A DNA stretch of 63,471 bases. Source: Gyrodactylus bullatarudis (Eukaryota > Platyhelminthes > Monogenea > Gyrodactylidea > Gyrodactylidae). The position numbers were made by a program, and so were the translations under genes. Shown one piece after another: positions 23,201 to 34,749 of the stretch (positions are counted from its first letter, which is position 1; each line of letters starts with the position of its first letter). The stretch is taken from positions 1 to 63,471 of the forward strand of contig SSNU01000290.1 in assembly GCA_012064415.1 (NCBI GenBank), read 5' to 3'. The notes under the pieces were generated by a model. The model was not told the origin of the DNA. It worked only from the letters and a program-made list of their open reading frames with translations, and ran no database searches.

Positions 23201-24479
23201 AAGGTAAAAGATTTACAGCATTTTCGAAGAATACAAAAATGGTTTCTTTGGAGAAGTTCTCTTGGTTTTACACGCTCGAATTAATTAAAAATTTACTTTC
23301 CCAATGTAAACAGTTTCGAAAACAACAAACGATGAATCATATTTCAATAAAAAAGCAAATAAATTTTCTTGTGTTACTTGACAACCAGTCGAGGACATTT
23401 GGATACAGAAGAAATTTTTGTGAAACAACGGGTTTCTCGGATGATTTTGACAAAACACTTTTTTTCCAACTGATAAATTATCCTGTTTAAAATTTTATAC
23501 CTGAATTTGTTAGGTAAAGAAGAGAATTTTTCTCTCGATACAATGGAAATAAAGAGGTTCTTTATCGTCTTGTCCTCTCATAGTTTTCTTGTGATGTAAT
23601 GACTAATAAGGCAGGATTTGATAAACATGAAGAAAAACATTTTTTATCGTTTAATATTTCAGCAATGTACCACTGAACGAGGGAGTGATAAGTTTCAACT
23701 TTCATTTTTTTCCTGTGAACCTATAAGGATAGCTTAACTTTGATACTAAGTAGACCACTTAAAATGATTTTATTTTTGCATTTATTTCTCCTCAGAAATA
23801 GGCAAAATGTGTTTAGTTTGGCTAAGAACTTTTGTTCAAGATATATATTTTACAAAGTTCATTTAAAATCAAATTTTATTCGGGAGAACTGACCTTCTTT
23901 CTATCGCATATCATTTTATTAACTCGTTATTGCTCATTCGATTTTTTCTTCAAAAATTCGAATAAGTTGAAGATTTTTTTGGAATTCTACTCATGTTGTA
24001 CACTCTACGAGTTGAAAAAAAAAGAGTCCAACTGAAAGTACGTCTCAGATTATGGATCAAAAACAGGGTTGAATTTTTTTTTAAATAACCCAATTCTCAT
24101 AAGGAAACTGTGTGCATGAAATTAACAAGAAATCTATGAAAACTTCTGATATAATCTAATTTGTTAATCGTATGAATTTTCTTGTTACATCTTGATGAAG
24201 TTTGCTGATTTTTGAATGCCATTGCAAAACTTTTGCGTAATTTATTTTCAACATGTTAATTTGACATTTTCTAATTTTAAAAGGGGCGGGCAGATTCGCC
24301 AATTAAATCACATGCCTTTTCCGAGGTTGCATGGCTTCAGGGAAATAAATTCTCCCTTCAATAATAATTTGTGGATATTTATTTGAATTCTACAGGTGTG
24401 ATTAAAGTTATTTCAAATTTCATCTATGGTCTTGAGAAATGGGTTTTGTAATAGTTTAATAAATGTTTTCTTTCTCTAA
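23201..24479. other. Intergenic, nothing recognised
   Basis: Frames at 23239-23490 and 23832-24035 are open but lack any family feature. A GGGGCGGGCAGATTCGCC island near 24280 is unusually GC-rich for this DNA. Confidence 0.4.
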
Positions 24480-25028
24480 TAAAGCTATTCTCGATGAATG
24501 ATTTTCACAAAAATATCATTTTTTCATCAAGTTATCGAGATTTTTTGGTAACTGATTCAAACTTTTACTGATTTGAGAAAACAAAATTCGAAAAAAGTTC
24601 TTTTTGGAAAATTTTAGAGACATTTTAAAATTCGATTTTTTAATTTTTTAAACTTTGAGTTGAAAAATTTTGTTGATTTCAAGGTCTGAGAAGAATCAAA
24701 CGTTATTTTTCAGGATCATCATTAGACAAAGAAAATAATCACTCTTATTCATATTTTGGAAAAAACCTGGCAATTTGAAATGATCTTGGATCACCCTAGT
24801 TTATCAATTTTCAAGCAGTGAAAATGATCGAAAAATAGGACATAAATAGTGTTTTTAAAAGGATTAAAAAATTTCTCGAATTTTAAAATGTCTCTAAAAT
24901 TCTCCAAAAAAATTTTTTTCTCAAATCAGTAAGAGTGTACATTTTGAATCAGTTACCAAAAAATCTTTCAAAAATTTCGATATCTTGGTGAAAATCATGA
25001 ACTCCCAAATTCATCGAGAATAGCTATA
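24480..25028. mobile_element. TA-flanked foldback element (AAGCTATTC end subfamily)
   Basis: A 545-bp unit (24482-25026) lies between TA pairs. The left end AAGCTATTCTCGATGAATG is mirrored by the right end AATTCATCGAGAATAGCTA. Arms pair over about 150-200 bp (for example TTTTTTGGTAACTGATTCAA against TTGAATCAGTTACCAAAAAA). No ORF. Related ends occur at 27704 and 56416. Confidence 0.75.
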
Positions 25029-25177
25029 GAAGGCTTGTTATTCGATTACAAATATGTAGGATTTCTATACAATAACACTAATCTATGAGAGGTTAAATTT
25101 TTTTCAAAATAAAAGTTTCTAAATGATTACTGAGCAGCGAGAGTTGAAGAAGATGAACTATACAAACTCTCATGGTG

Positions 25178-25529
25178 TAGACTTGGATGAAATTTCGTAA
25201 AACTGATGAAATCGTAATTTTGTTTAAATAATCTTTGAGCTATTTCTAAATCATTCCACCATGTCTGGCTGAGTCAACTCTTTAAATGATTCTTGATTTC
25301 GGAAATTTTCAAATTTTGAACGTTTTTTATTTTAATTTTTGTTAATTATATTCGATTTTATTAACTTTATGCAGTTATAATTTAAATAGTTTCAAATATT
25401 TTGGATTTTGAATGTAGAAGATTAAGTCATTTTTAATGAAAATATATAAATATTTAGAAATAACTCAAAGATTATTTAAACAAAATTACAGGCGGTTTCA
25501 TCAGTTTTACGAAATTTCATCCAAGTCTA
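25178..25529. mobile_element. TA-flanked MITE, copy 1 of an inverted pair
   Basis: A 348-bp unit (25180-25527) lies between TA at 25178-25179 and 25528-25529. Terminal inverted repeats begin GACTTGGATGAAATTTCGTA and extend about 70 bp, interrupted on one side. No ORF. TA target duplication points to a Tc1/mariner-type transposase. Confidence 0.85.
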
Positions 25530-25593
25530 GTGTACAAAGTGTAATTCTTTTCAAAATATCAAAATTGGGTTACTTTTCCCATGACTATATTCA

Positions 25594-25957
25594 TTAGACT
25601 TGGATGAAATTTCGTAAAACTGATGAAACCAAATTTTGAACGTTCTTAATATTCTCTCGATTTATATTTTCATTGAAAATTTCTTAATCTTTTACATTCA
25701 AAATCCAAGATATGAAAAACTATTTAAATAAAATATTTAAACTATTTATAACTGCATAAAGTTAATAAAATCGAATATGATTAAAATAAAAAACGTTCAA
25801 AATTTGAAAATTTCCGAAATTTTGTTTATATGATACAAGAATCATTTAAAGAGTTGACTCAGCCAGACATGGTGGAATGATTTAGAAATAACTCAAAGAT
25901 TATTTAAACAAAATTACAGGCGGTTTCATCAGTTTTACGAAATTTCATCCAAGTCTA
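25594..25957. mobile_element. TA-flanked MITE, copy 2, inverted relative to copy 1
   Basis: A 360-bp unit (25596-25955) lies between TA at 25594-25595 and 25956-25957, with the same terminal repeat as copy 1. Internal sequence is the reverse complement of copy 1: the block ATTCCACCATGTCTGGCTGA in copy 1 is found as TCAGCCAGACATGGTGGAAT here. The two copies are separated by only 66 bp, making a compound palindrome of about 780 bp. Confidence 0.85.
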
Positions 25958-27703
25958 ATAATATTCATAGCAAGTTCATAAAACATCAGGTAGTATTGAT
26001 TTTTCGTATTGGTAGTACCGTGGAATGAAGGTTGAAGGGTTATAAGAAAGACTCCCTCTTTTTTGTCTAATTCATCCTTGATATCAACTGAACTAAATTA
26101 CATTATTTCGATTATATTAACATTATTATATGTACTAGGGAATATAAGCTAAACACATACGAATATGTACGTATAATATACTAGATATCTGTATCTGCCA
26201 TTATATAATTATGATAATTTATCTAGCACTTTTGGAATTGTTACAGAAATTCACTTCATCTCGTTCTTGTTTCCCTATTAAAAGAGTGTGTACCAGTCAT
26301 TCTTGCATGGAACTATAATTTTAATCAACCTTAATTCAGGAAAAGCATTCCCTTATTGTTTCATGCCATCATATTTTTCTAATAAGAGAGATTTTTCCTC
26401 TGTGTTAAGCAATAGTAGTTGAATTAAAGATTTTTATAAAATTCTAAAAGAATTAAATTTATTAAAACTTGGGTCAATAGTTAGAACTCTCAGCCTTTGG
26501 TCATTCAAACGTTTCAACGGTGATTTTCTTCACACACCTTCTTTAGTTTTAATAAATTTGATTATAATAATAATTTAGATCGTTTAATCAGAAATTTTAA
26601 AAGAATTTAGGCCAGATTTTTTTTAGATTTGAGAAAATAAAATGAGTTAAGAAGATCCACACGTAATGGTAAGAGTTTTCTCGATCTTTTTGGTTTCTAC
26701 TGATTTATAAACCCTAGAGGATGCCAAAATCTACGTTTTATAGTCTAAAAGACAAGCTCTTCAGTCCAATTGTAATTACCATGTAAACAGTTTCACGTTC
26801 GTTCGTCAATTTTGGTTATTAGAATATTTATACTTTATCCAAGGATGAATACAGAAATTCCCTTACCCATCGGAAAAATAAGAGGGAAAAAACTTTTTAG
26901 CGTGTTCGCTATTATTATTTGCTCTTATTTTACACCGATCAAAAAAATTCTAGTTAGTGATAATTATTATAAGTATTTTATTTTTACTTTTGTAACATAT
27001 GCTATCATGAAATAATCATAGCTATACAAATAAATAGAAATATTTTCCCCTTTTGCGTGTTCCATCATTGTGATGGGGGAGTAGTTTTTCTTTTTTCTTG
27101 GGAAATTCATGTTTTATTTATTTTCTTGCACCTGAATTACATTTTAATGATGATCAGTATCTGTCAATTGAATGCAAGAGTGGTCAATCTATAGTATTTA
27201 GAAAAATAAAGTACATTTATCAAAATTTGGAAAAACATTGTTAAAATTCATGTAGTTGCAAGATTTGAACCTATTTTTAATATCATTCTTGACCTCAAGG
27301 TATCTATCCTCTTTTACACCTGATGGCATAGTTTTTCAGTTTATTTTAATGTAAAACTTGTTTACAATAGAAACTGTTTAAAAATCATGTAGTTTAGAAC
27401 AATAAAAGAATTTGTGTCACAAAAATACCAAACCAATAAAAAATAATCCACACTCTACTGTAAAGTAGACGCATGGGAAACAGCAGTTCTTTTGACCATC
27501 CCCCTCACATTCAAATATCCAGCTCACAGCTTGATTAGGCTTAAATATACCTAAAAGTTCAACCATGCACTTCAAGTTTATAAATTCAGAGGTCACTTTT
27601 GTTCAATTTAAATGTAAAAAAATTGGGATTATGTCTACTTGATCTGATGTGAGATCAGTTGAGCTTAGATAAGAAAGTTATTCCACTCATTTCAAGCAAA
27701 AAA
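25958..27703. other. Intergenic, nothing recognised
   Basis: AT-rich spacer. The 67-residue frame at 26812-27015 is hydrophobic and unsupported. Confidence 0.45.
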
Positions 27704-28046
27704 TAGAGCTATTCTTGATAAAGAATTCATGATTTTTACAAAAATCTCAAATTTTCCATCAGAGTATCAAGATATTTTAAAGACTATTTGAAAACAGTAA
27801 TAAAAGAGAAGGAAAATATTTATGATATTTTAGGAAATACGCCATTATCGTGTTAAATTCCACTTTCTATTTTTCAACCATTTTATAGATTAAAAATTAA
27901 TAAATCCGAGATATTTAACAAATTGAATTCACTCCTAAAATTTGAAATCAACAAAAATTTGCACCTACTTGAAATTTAAAATGTCTTCAAATTATTCGGG
28001 CTTAAAATTTATTTGAGATTTTTGTGAATTTATCGAGAATGATTGT
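27704..28046. mobile_element. TA-flanked foldback element, degenerate copy
   Basis: Left end GAGCTATTCTTGATAAAGAA after TA (27704-27705); right end TTTATCGAGAATGATTG before TA (28045-28046). The arms pair imperfectly. Same subfamily as 24482-25026. Confidence 0.55.
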
Positions 28047-29007
28047 AGATAACTTAAGCTCGTAAACTTAATCTTATACAAATATATCTTCCTTTCTCTC
28101 TTATAACAGAAGTTCTGTTACAAAAATACAGTAGCATTTTTCTGCTCAGCCTATTTGGTTTCATCATTTGTGTCAATTGATCTACTGTAGAAATCTATAC
28201 GCATTTAGTGTATAGTGTACAGAATTAAATAGAGTAAGGAATACAGAGAGATTATTGTTGTCGGGAAATGTCAGAGGTTATACTTATAATTCATATCTGA
28301 TATTTATTCTTGCGGTCAGTGGTATATATTGTTATCATTATCCCCTATTATCATATGAATTATTCATTTAGTTTGTTAGTTTAAGAAAAGTTAGGTCATC
28401 TATTCCTATTCAAGAATTCGCTAAGGGATTTAACTTCTCTTCAACTGACATGTTGTTCCATGATATTGATTCATGACGGAATTATTGAGAGTTGATATGA
28501 TGAATCGGTTTTAAATGTTTTTGAATTTATTTTTCACGATTTTTCGAGTTCTGAAAAAACTGATATAATTCTGGGATTTCTGATTGATTTTAATGGCTAT
28601 ACTCGATTTAATTGATTCATCACGATCCTTAAAATCAAGAAGGGGTTTAAGTTCAATAAAATAGATGAACCAAAATATATCTTAGTTCTAATTTTATTAT
28701 CTAATCGCAAAACATTCAGTCTACACAAAGATACCTTTATCCAACTATTCATGGGACTTGCATTTTCGTTTGTTAAACCTACTTACTCAAAAAAAGCTGT
28801 ACTAAGATGTAATGAGGTTGATCAAGATATTTTTCCTTGAGTTTATTCTATAATTATAAGGATTGATAAAACACACTATTTAAGACCTATATTTGATAAA
28901 AACATTATAGATTTATATGAAACTCTCAGAGAATTTAGAAATAATCTAAGAATACATCTTTGGTAGACATCTACTCACCCTTAGTCCTCTTTTGGATTCT
29001 TCAGTAT
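28047..29007. other. Intergenic, nothing recognised
   Basis: AT-rich spacer; no supported feature. Confidence 0.45.
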
Positions 29008-29070
29008 GCCCAAAACCAGGGATCTGAACCTAGGACCTCTCTTGTATTGTAGTCCAATGCTCAATTCGTG
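29008..29070 (-). repeat. tRNA-Cys-like pseudogene or SINE head
   Basis: On the minus strand the sequence runs GAGCATTGGACTACAATACA, AGAGGTCC, then TAGGTTCAGATCCCTGG. This follows the 3' two thirds of animal tRNA-Cys (GAGCATTTGACTGCAGATCA, AGAGGTCC, GGTTCAAATCC), but the anticodon GCA reads ACA, the anticodon stem is broken and the acceptor 5' half is missing. It is a dead tRNA copy or the tRNA-derived head of a SINE. Confidence 0.5.
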
Positions 29071-30526
29071 AAAACTTCCCATGCAACTCTGATTACTTCT
29101 ATTTCCACTACTATTAAATAACTTATTCTATTCTCATCTCACCAGTGTTTCAATATACATTAATCCTTAAGAATTCAAGAAAAATTCATCATTCCTTGAT
29201 TTTATCATTTGTAAAAATGATGTACAGCTGAATGGAGATAAAAATAAAGGTTAAAAGCCAAGAGGGTTCTTGACATGTGACGGAATTAATCTCTTTCGGT
29301 GCATTCTATTTGATAAAAAAGTATTTCTATGACAATTTTGACATGTATTTTTCCAGGTAAGAAAGTTTTTCATTCATAAACAAGGTTGCTATCTGTTAGT
29401 TGATGTCAAAAATTCATAGAAACCTTTTTCAATAGTTAAACACATAGATAATATCTTATTTATTAGACTGGAAATAATAATAAGTATGTGAAAGTAGGTA
29501 CTCTTACGAATCACCAGTGAATTGTAGAAATAATTTAAATCCCAACTTCATATCAATTAGCTTTATATCAACGCCATTCTCATATGGCCATGTTGATCAA
29601 AGCAATTCTCTTAGAGGAAAACTACATTATCAAGCCAGAAGAAACTCTGTATCAGGTTATGAAATCAAAGGGCATACAATAAGCTAAACGTCCAGAATTC
29701 TTGAATGATTCATCCATAATATAAAGACTTATCAATTGAGATTCGATACAAACCTTGAACTAGAAAAGATACTCAGGTTATATTTTCTTCCTAAGTAGAG
29801 TGCTTTCTATAGATAAAAAAATTTATCACTGATTTTTCCCAGAAAAAAGCAAAGTATTGTTGGTGAAAAAAATCAAATTTTTTCTATAAATTACCTATCT
29901 GAATTTTTAAAATTAATTTTTGTGCTACAAATGAGAAGAGATTTTTATAAGATATCGTGTACTTTACCAGATTCAGTCATCATCATCAAAAGTCAAAGTA
30001 ATTTTAGTGACCAAAAATTTATCTCTAATTCTATTCTTGTTGCTATTCAAAAAGAAATAGTGATAATCTCTCTGCGTAGTACTATAGAAAATGGAAAAAA
30101 GTAAATCTCTAAAAGTTTTGTTTATGATCAAGTTTTATTATTCCCTTTCCCTTCTTTTTCTTGGCCAAGACTTTTAAATTATTGCCACAGTTGAATTCAC
30201 TCTGAGAAAAATAAAAGATAAACAAATTTTATATAGAAAAAAGCCTGTTGTTTGAATAAATAATTTTTGGATACAATTTTTTTCCTTAATAGTTCTTTTT
30301 GGTTGTTTCACTTATTTTTTAAGTTTAGGGCGCGAAATTATTTTTAAGCATTTCAAATTTTTAATTGGAAAAATGAACTTTTACTGCTCATCAGAAAAAA
30401 AATTTACAACCTGATAAATTAGTTAAGCATGTTTTCATTGTAGTAAGCAATTCCGAAACAGAGGTTAATGAGGATTTCTACCTTTTCCCTGACCTCGGAG
30501 TGATTTATTAACTTCTACTCCAATAC
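29071..30526. other. Intergenic; one foldback end
   Basis: Holds a foldback-family right end at about 29520-29563 (CCCAACTTCATATCAATTAG followed by CTTTA). The 60-residue frame at 29922-30104 has no recognisable features. Confidence 0.45.
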
Positions 30527-30673
30527 ATGGGGGATCAGAAATCTGGTGGTGGTTTGAAGATCATAAAAAAAACTTTTCCAACTACAGATAATTTAGAAGT
30601 CAAGATTATTGCTTTGGGGTTTTTAGCTGATGATAAAAACAAGTCTCATAAAGTTGTAATTACCAAACCTTAA
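30527..30673 (+). CDS. Small ORF of 48 residues, uncertain
   Basis: ATG-to-TAA frame starting MGDQKSGGGLKIIKKTFPTT and ending KSHKVVITKP. Lysine- and glycine-rich, less AT-biased than its surroundings. Not recognised; could be an exon or chance. Confidence 0.2.
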   Translation: MGDQKSGGGLKIIKKTFPTTDNLEVKIIALGFLADDKNKSHKVVITKP

Positions 30674-31649
30674 CTCCTAAATTACTTGCTGAAAAAGTTA
30701 TTAATCTCATTATAATGATAATTATCGAGAGGTGAAATTCCGCAACTTATCTTGTTTGTCTCAGAATCTGAGACTCAGATCAAAATTTAGCCAATAAAAG
30801 GATTTCTTTTTCAATGAAGAGTTATCTTACTTTTCCTGATAAATAGGTTTTTAAAAAAACAGTTTTACGAATGAAAAATGCTGAGATCTTTGTGTATTCC
30901 AAGTTGGAAATTCCAACGAATGGGGGGGGGCTTGAGTTTCAAATGGACATGAGGCAATGTCCATATATTTTGAATTTCGATGATGCTTCAAATTTCCTCT
31001 ATCAATGTTTTATCCTGGAATTTTTATCAATACCAAAGACTTGGAGATAATTGAAACAGAGAGTTCAGTCTTGGAGAAACAGTACTGTTTTTTAATCGAA
31101 TGTGTAGTCTGTAGAAGTGGACGAAATTATTAGAAAAAATAATCAGACGGTCTACTTTATTATATAGACCATTTTCTTCTGTAACTTAACATTTTTTAAT
31201 GGATTAATCACGTTCTATTTGCTTGAATTGGATCAGACAGGGGAAAAAAAAAATAGAAGGAAATTAGTCAATAGAAAAACATGTGAAAATAAGTAAACTA
31301 TTAAAGAATTTTTGATAAATTATATCTTGAATAATAACTGTTTGCAAACAAACGATAAGCCAAATAGTGAATCCTCTTAGTATGGATAACCTTTTGAATT
31401 ACGTACAAGAATTAATTAATTACATGTTAAAATTCATGAATTATGTATTCGAAAATGTATTTAGATTGTTTGTTCTATATATATTGATATAAAATATGGT
31501 ACTGCTTCTGACTAATCTGGATTAATTTTATGATTCGTTATTATCATTAGAGCTACCAAAATCCTATTTTCGCTAATTTTAAACGAGGTTTGAAAAATTC
31601 GTTTCAAACCAACTACTCAGATTACTGATGACAATTTGCTATTTTTTAG
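30674..31649. other. Intergenic; G9 tract
   Basis: Contains a run of nine G (30922-30930), rare in this AT-rich DNA. Blocks at 30770-30870 are faintly like family B MITE interiors. Confidence 0.4.
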
Positions 31650-32377
31650 TAAACCTAATTGACATGAAGATGAGAATTTACTATTTTTACAAAAAAACTC
31701 GATATTTTTCTCCGGATTCACAGAAAAAAATAATTTTTTAAATTCGGAATGAGCTTATAAGATGTGGATATTCAAAAAAATTCCGAAAAAATTAAATCTG
31801 CCCAAAATTAGACCAATTTTTGGATTTCGAAAATGCACCAAAATTCCACTTTTTCAACTTTGGAACCCAAAATTTTCATCGATTTTGATGATTCGAAGCA
31901 GTTTAGTACTGATATTTGGGATCAACATTAGACGAAGAATTCGAATTTGGCCATAGGGATTACGAATAATTTACTGTTTCCGATTTTGGATAATTTGCCT
32001 TCGTGATAACCGAAAAATTCAAATGGTTCGATTTCCCACAGTAATGGCGAATTTCAGTGAACTTCTGCAGGTGAATTCGAATTCTTTGTCCAATGTTGAT
32101 CCCAAATATCAGTACTTAACTGCTTTGAATCATCGAAATCGATGAAAATTTTGGGTTTCAAAGTTGAAAAAGTAGAAATTTGGTGCATTTTCGAAATCCA
32201 AAAATTGGGCTAATTTTGGGCAGATTTAATTTTTTCGGAATTTTTTTGAATAGCCACATCTTATAAGCTCATTCCGTTTTAGAATTCAAAAAAATTATTT
32301 TTTTCTGTGAATCCGGAGAAAAATATCGAGTTTTTTTGTAAAAATAGTAAATTCTCATCTTCATGTCAATTAGGTTC
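31650..32377. mobile_element. Large foldback element with ~300-bp arms
   Basis: The ends AACCTAATTGACATGAAGAT (31652) and ATCTTCATGTCAATTAGGTT (to 32377) start two arms of about 300 bp that are reverse complements with roughly one difference in twenty. Shared blocks include CTCCGGATTCACAGAAAAAA, GGAATGAGCTTATAAGATGT and TACTGATATTTGGGATCAAC. The centre (about 31955-32075) is unpaired. TA precedes the left end; the right flank is CA, so one target site has mutated. No transposase. Confidence 0.8.
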
Positions 32378-33408
32378 AAATCAAAACTCATGAAGGAACC
32401 ATTACTCAGATAGCAAAATTGATCGAAAAATAGGAAGTTGACTTTCATGTTTTTTTCATATTTTACCAATTTTGAAATTATTACTGGGACTGTATAAAAA
32501 AAACTTTAAATTACAAGACATGAACAAACCACTCAAAACAGCACCTGTAAATTGAATTAAATAGATTTTGGGATTCAAAAGAATAGACTGATTATTTTTT
32601 TCACTAGAAATCAGACTGTTGCTGTTGATCTGGAAAATTAACGTCTAAGAGTGTTTACTTGTTATAATTGATAGTTATGATTATTCAGATTGGAAAAGCA
32701 GTTTGTTAATTTTGAACCAAATTTCTAAAATACCAAAATGTCTGTTTAATACACTCCTTAGATATCAATGAATAGTAGAGAGAGGCAAATTTTTCAACGT
32801 AAAAAATTGAAAATGCCGATTTTTGAATTAGCACCAATTTAACAAAATGAATTGGATAATGAAAAAATTCAAAAACTTTTCTTAGAGAGCTCATCATTTT
32901 GATTACGAAACAAAAGAGAAATGAAGTAAGGAATTTGGAATTTTTACAAGAAATCACAATCAGGAACTAGAAAATAACCAAGATTTTATTTCATGGCCAA
33001 ATTAATTTTCTTTCGAATGTGTTTTTTCTTGTGTTATTTGCAAAACAGTTATTATTTTTTAACATCCAGATGTGCAAAGGCTATTTTAAAGAGAATTTTT
33101 CAACGTAAAAAAATTCCAATTAAACCATATATTTTTGGATTTTGCTACCCCCAATATCGCAATTGAAAATGCCGATTTTTGAATTAGCGCCAACTATTTC
33201 CATTGAATTTTTCTATTAAAATCTAAATTTTGAGCCGTTTGAATCCAATCATAAATAGAAATAGATTCGTAAGGTAGTTTTAACCAGCACTGCATATTCT
33301 AGTAAAAAATTCCGATTAATTTGGAATAGGTTGAAGATGTTTGGGAAAATTGGATTTTTGGGCATCAGAGAATTAAAAATTTTGAATTTAAATTTCATAA
33401 ATGGTATT
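32378..33408. other. Intergenic; short local duplication
   Basis: The blocks TTTTTCAACGTAAAAAATT and AATGCCGATTTTTGAATTAG occur at 32790-32830 and again, spread apart, at 33100-33190. Otherwise nothing recognised; the 83-residue frame at 32706-32957 overlaps this duplication and is not called. Confidence 0.4.
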
Positions 33409-33635
33409 TTCCAAGTTAGATCTAATTAGATTCGCATTGCAGCCGAAACATTGTGAGGACTCTGAGGAGATCTTGAATCTTTAATAGAGCACTGCTTATC
33501 TTCCTAAAACTAGCAAATTTGAATCGTGAAATTAGGATTTCATTCATGCTTTGCTTCAAATACTGTTGTCGGAAATGAGATTCGAACTCTGTACAGGACC
33601 ATAACAACTGTACCAGAACGACAGAAATATCATTT
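33409..33635 (-). mobile_element. Probable tRNA-derived SINE
   Basis: Reading the minus strand from 33635, a B-box-like GAGTTCGAATCTC (33577-33589) follows a possible A box (TGGTACAGTTGT, 33604-33615), so the head is tRNA-like. The 3' end carries ACAATGTTTCGGCTGCAATG followed by CGAATCTAA (33428-33455), which recurs at 62105-62131 in the same orientation. Head plus shared tail fits a SINE. The A-to-B spacing is shorter than in a tRNA, so the head is degenerate. Confidence 0.45.
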
Positions 33636-34749
33636 CTAATTTTACCAATATTTTTATTTTTTTGAGCCTTTTAGAATATAGATTCGCACAGACTTTTCTG
33701 GGTTAAAACTATATCCAGATCATCTAGATCATCCATAGTAGGGTCTGGATCATGCCTATATCACAAGATTCCTAATCATTTACGAGAGGGTTAATCCAAC
33801 GTAGTTTTATGGTCAATAAAACTATAATAATTCTATCAAATATATATATTGTGAATCATTGATCTGATAAGGAGGTTGAAAAATGATAAAAATAATTTTC
33901 CTTTTGTTCAGTTGATTAAGGGGGAATAAATGTACAAAACTTATGAGTAATACAGTTGGATAAAGCAACTTGTCTAAGAGAAGAGTTATTCGCCCAAGGT
34001 AATAAAATTCAAGATTTACATTTGCTGTTCAGAACAGCCTGTTCTCTTCGATTGCGAAAAAAAATATTTTACATTTTCATGTCCCATCAAAAATGTAGAC
34101 GTGATTTTGATCTTTTACTTTATCTTTGAAAATATCAAATCAATTGGCCAAAAACATAACATTACTAATGCAAGTTCAAATTGTGGTCTTCAAAATTTCA
34201 ATAATGAGCTTTGCAAAAAGGAAAAATCCTGTGAGGAAAAATAGAATAAAATCTGTGCCCATATCTAAGTAGTTTAATGAGGTTTTAATGTCTAATAGTC
34301 AGAGACTACAGTTTCAAATTTACTTTTAGGGTTCATATTAACAAGGGAATGATCATTTAGAATACATTTTAGACATGGCAATTCATGTAGTAACGGAAAA
34401 GTGCTTGTTATTCTATGATATACACAACAAAAGACAAGATAAATTATAATCATTGTGAAAATAGTAATGATGTAATTATTGTAATTAAGTTCGAACGGAA
34501 GCAAAAATCATGATGATTTCCTACAAAATTGTAAACATTTTATCTCCATTTCTGTACTTATAGAGTTTGTATTTTCACAAAAAGAGAATGCCAAAACTGT
34601 GACAATTCCAGTTGACTGTTTCTTTCTTTCATGATTTATGAATCTACTTGTAAGTAAATAGGTGTTTGGTTTTACAGAAAAGAACCGAAGGAATTGATTT
34701 GAATTTTTATTTTATAAAAAAATATGCAGTCATTAAAATATGAATATGC
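33636..34749. other. Intergenic, 3' flank of NUP155
   Basis: AT-rich, no supported ORF. It must hold the NUP155 3' UTR just below 34750; no single poly(A) signal stands out. Confidence 0.45.

Noticed and set aside
1..34000. CRISPR array or operon-type organisation
   Set aside because: No regularly spaced identical repeats; introns and transposon types show a eukaryotic genome.
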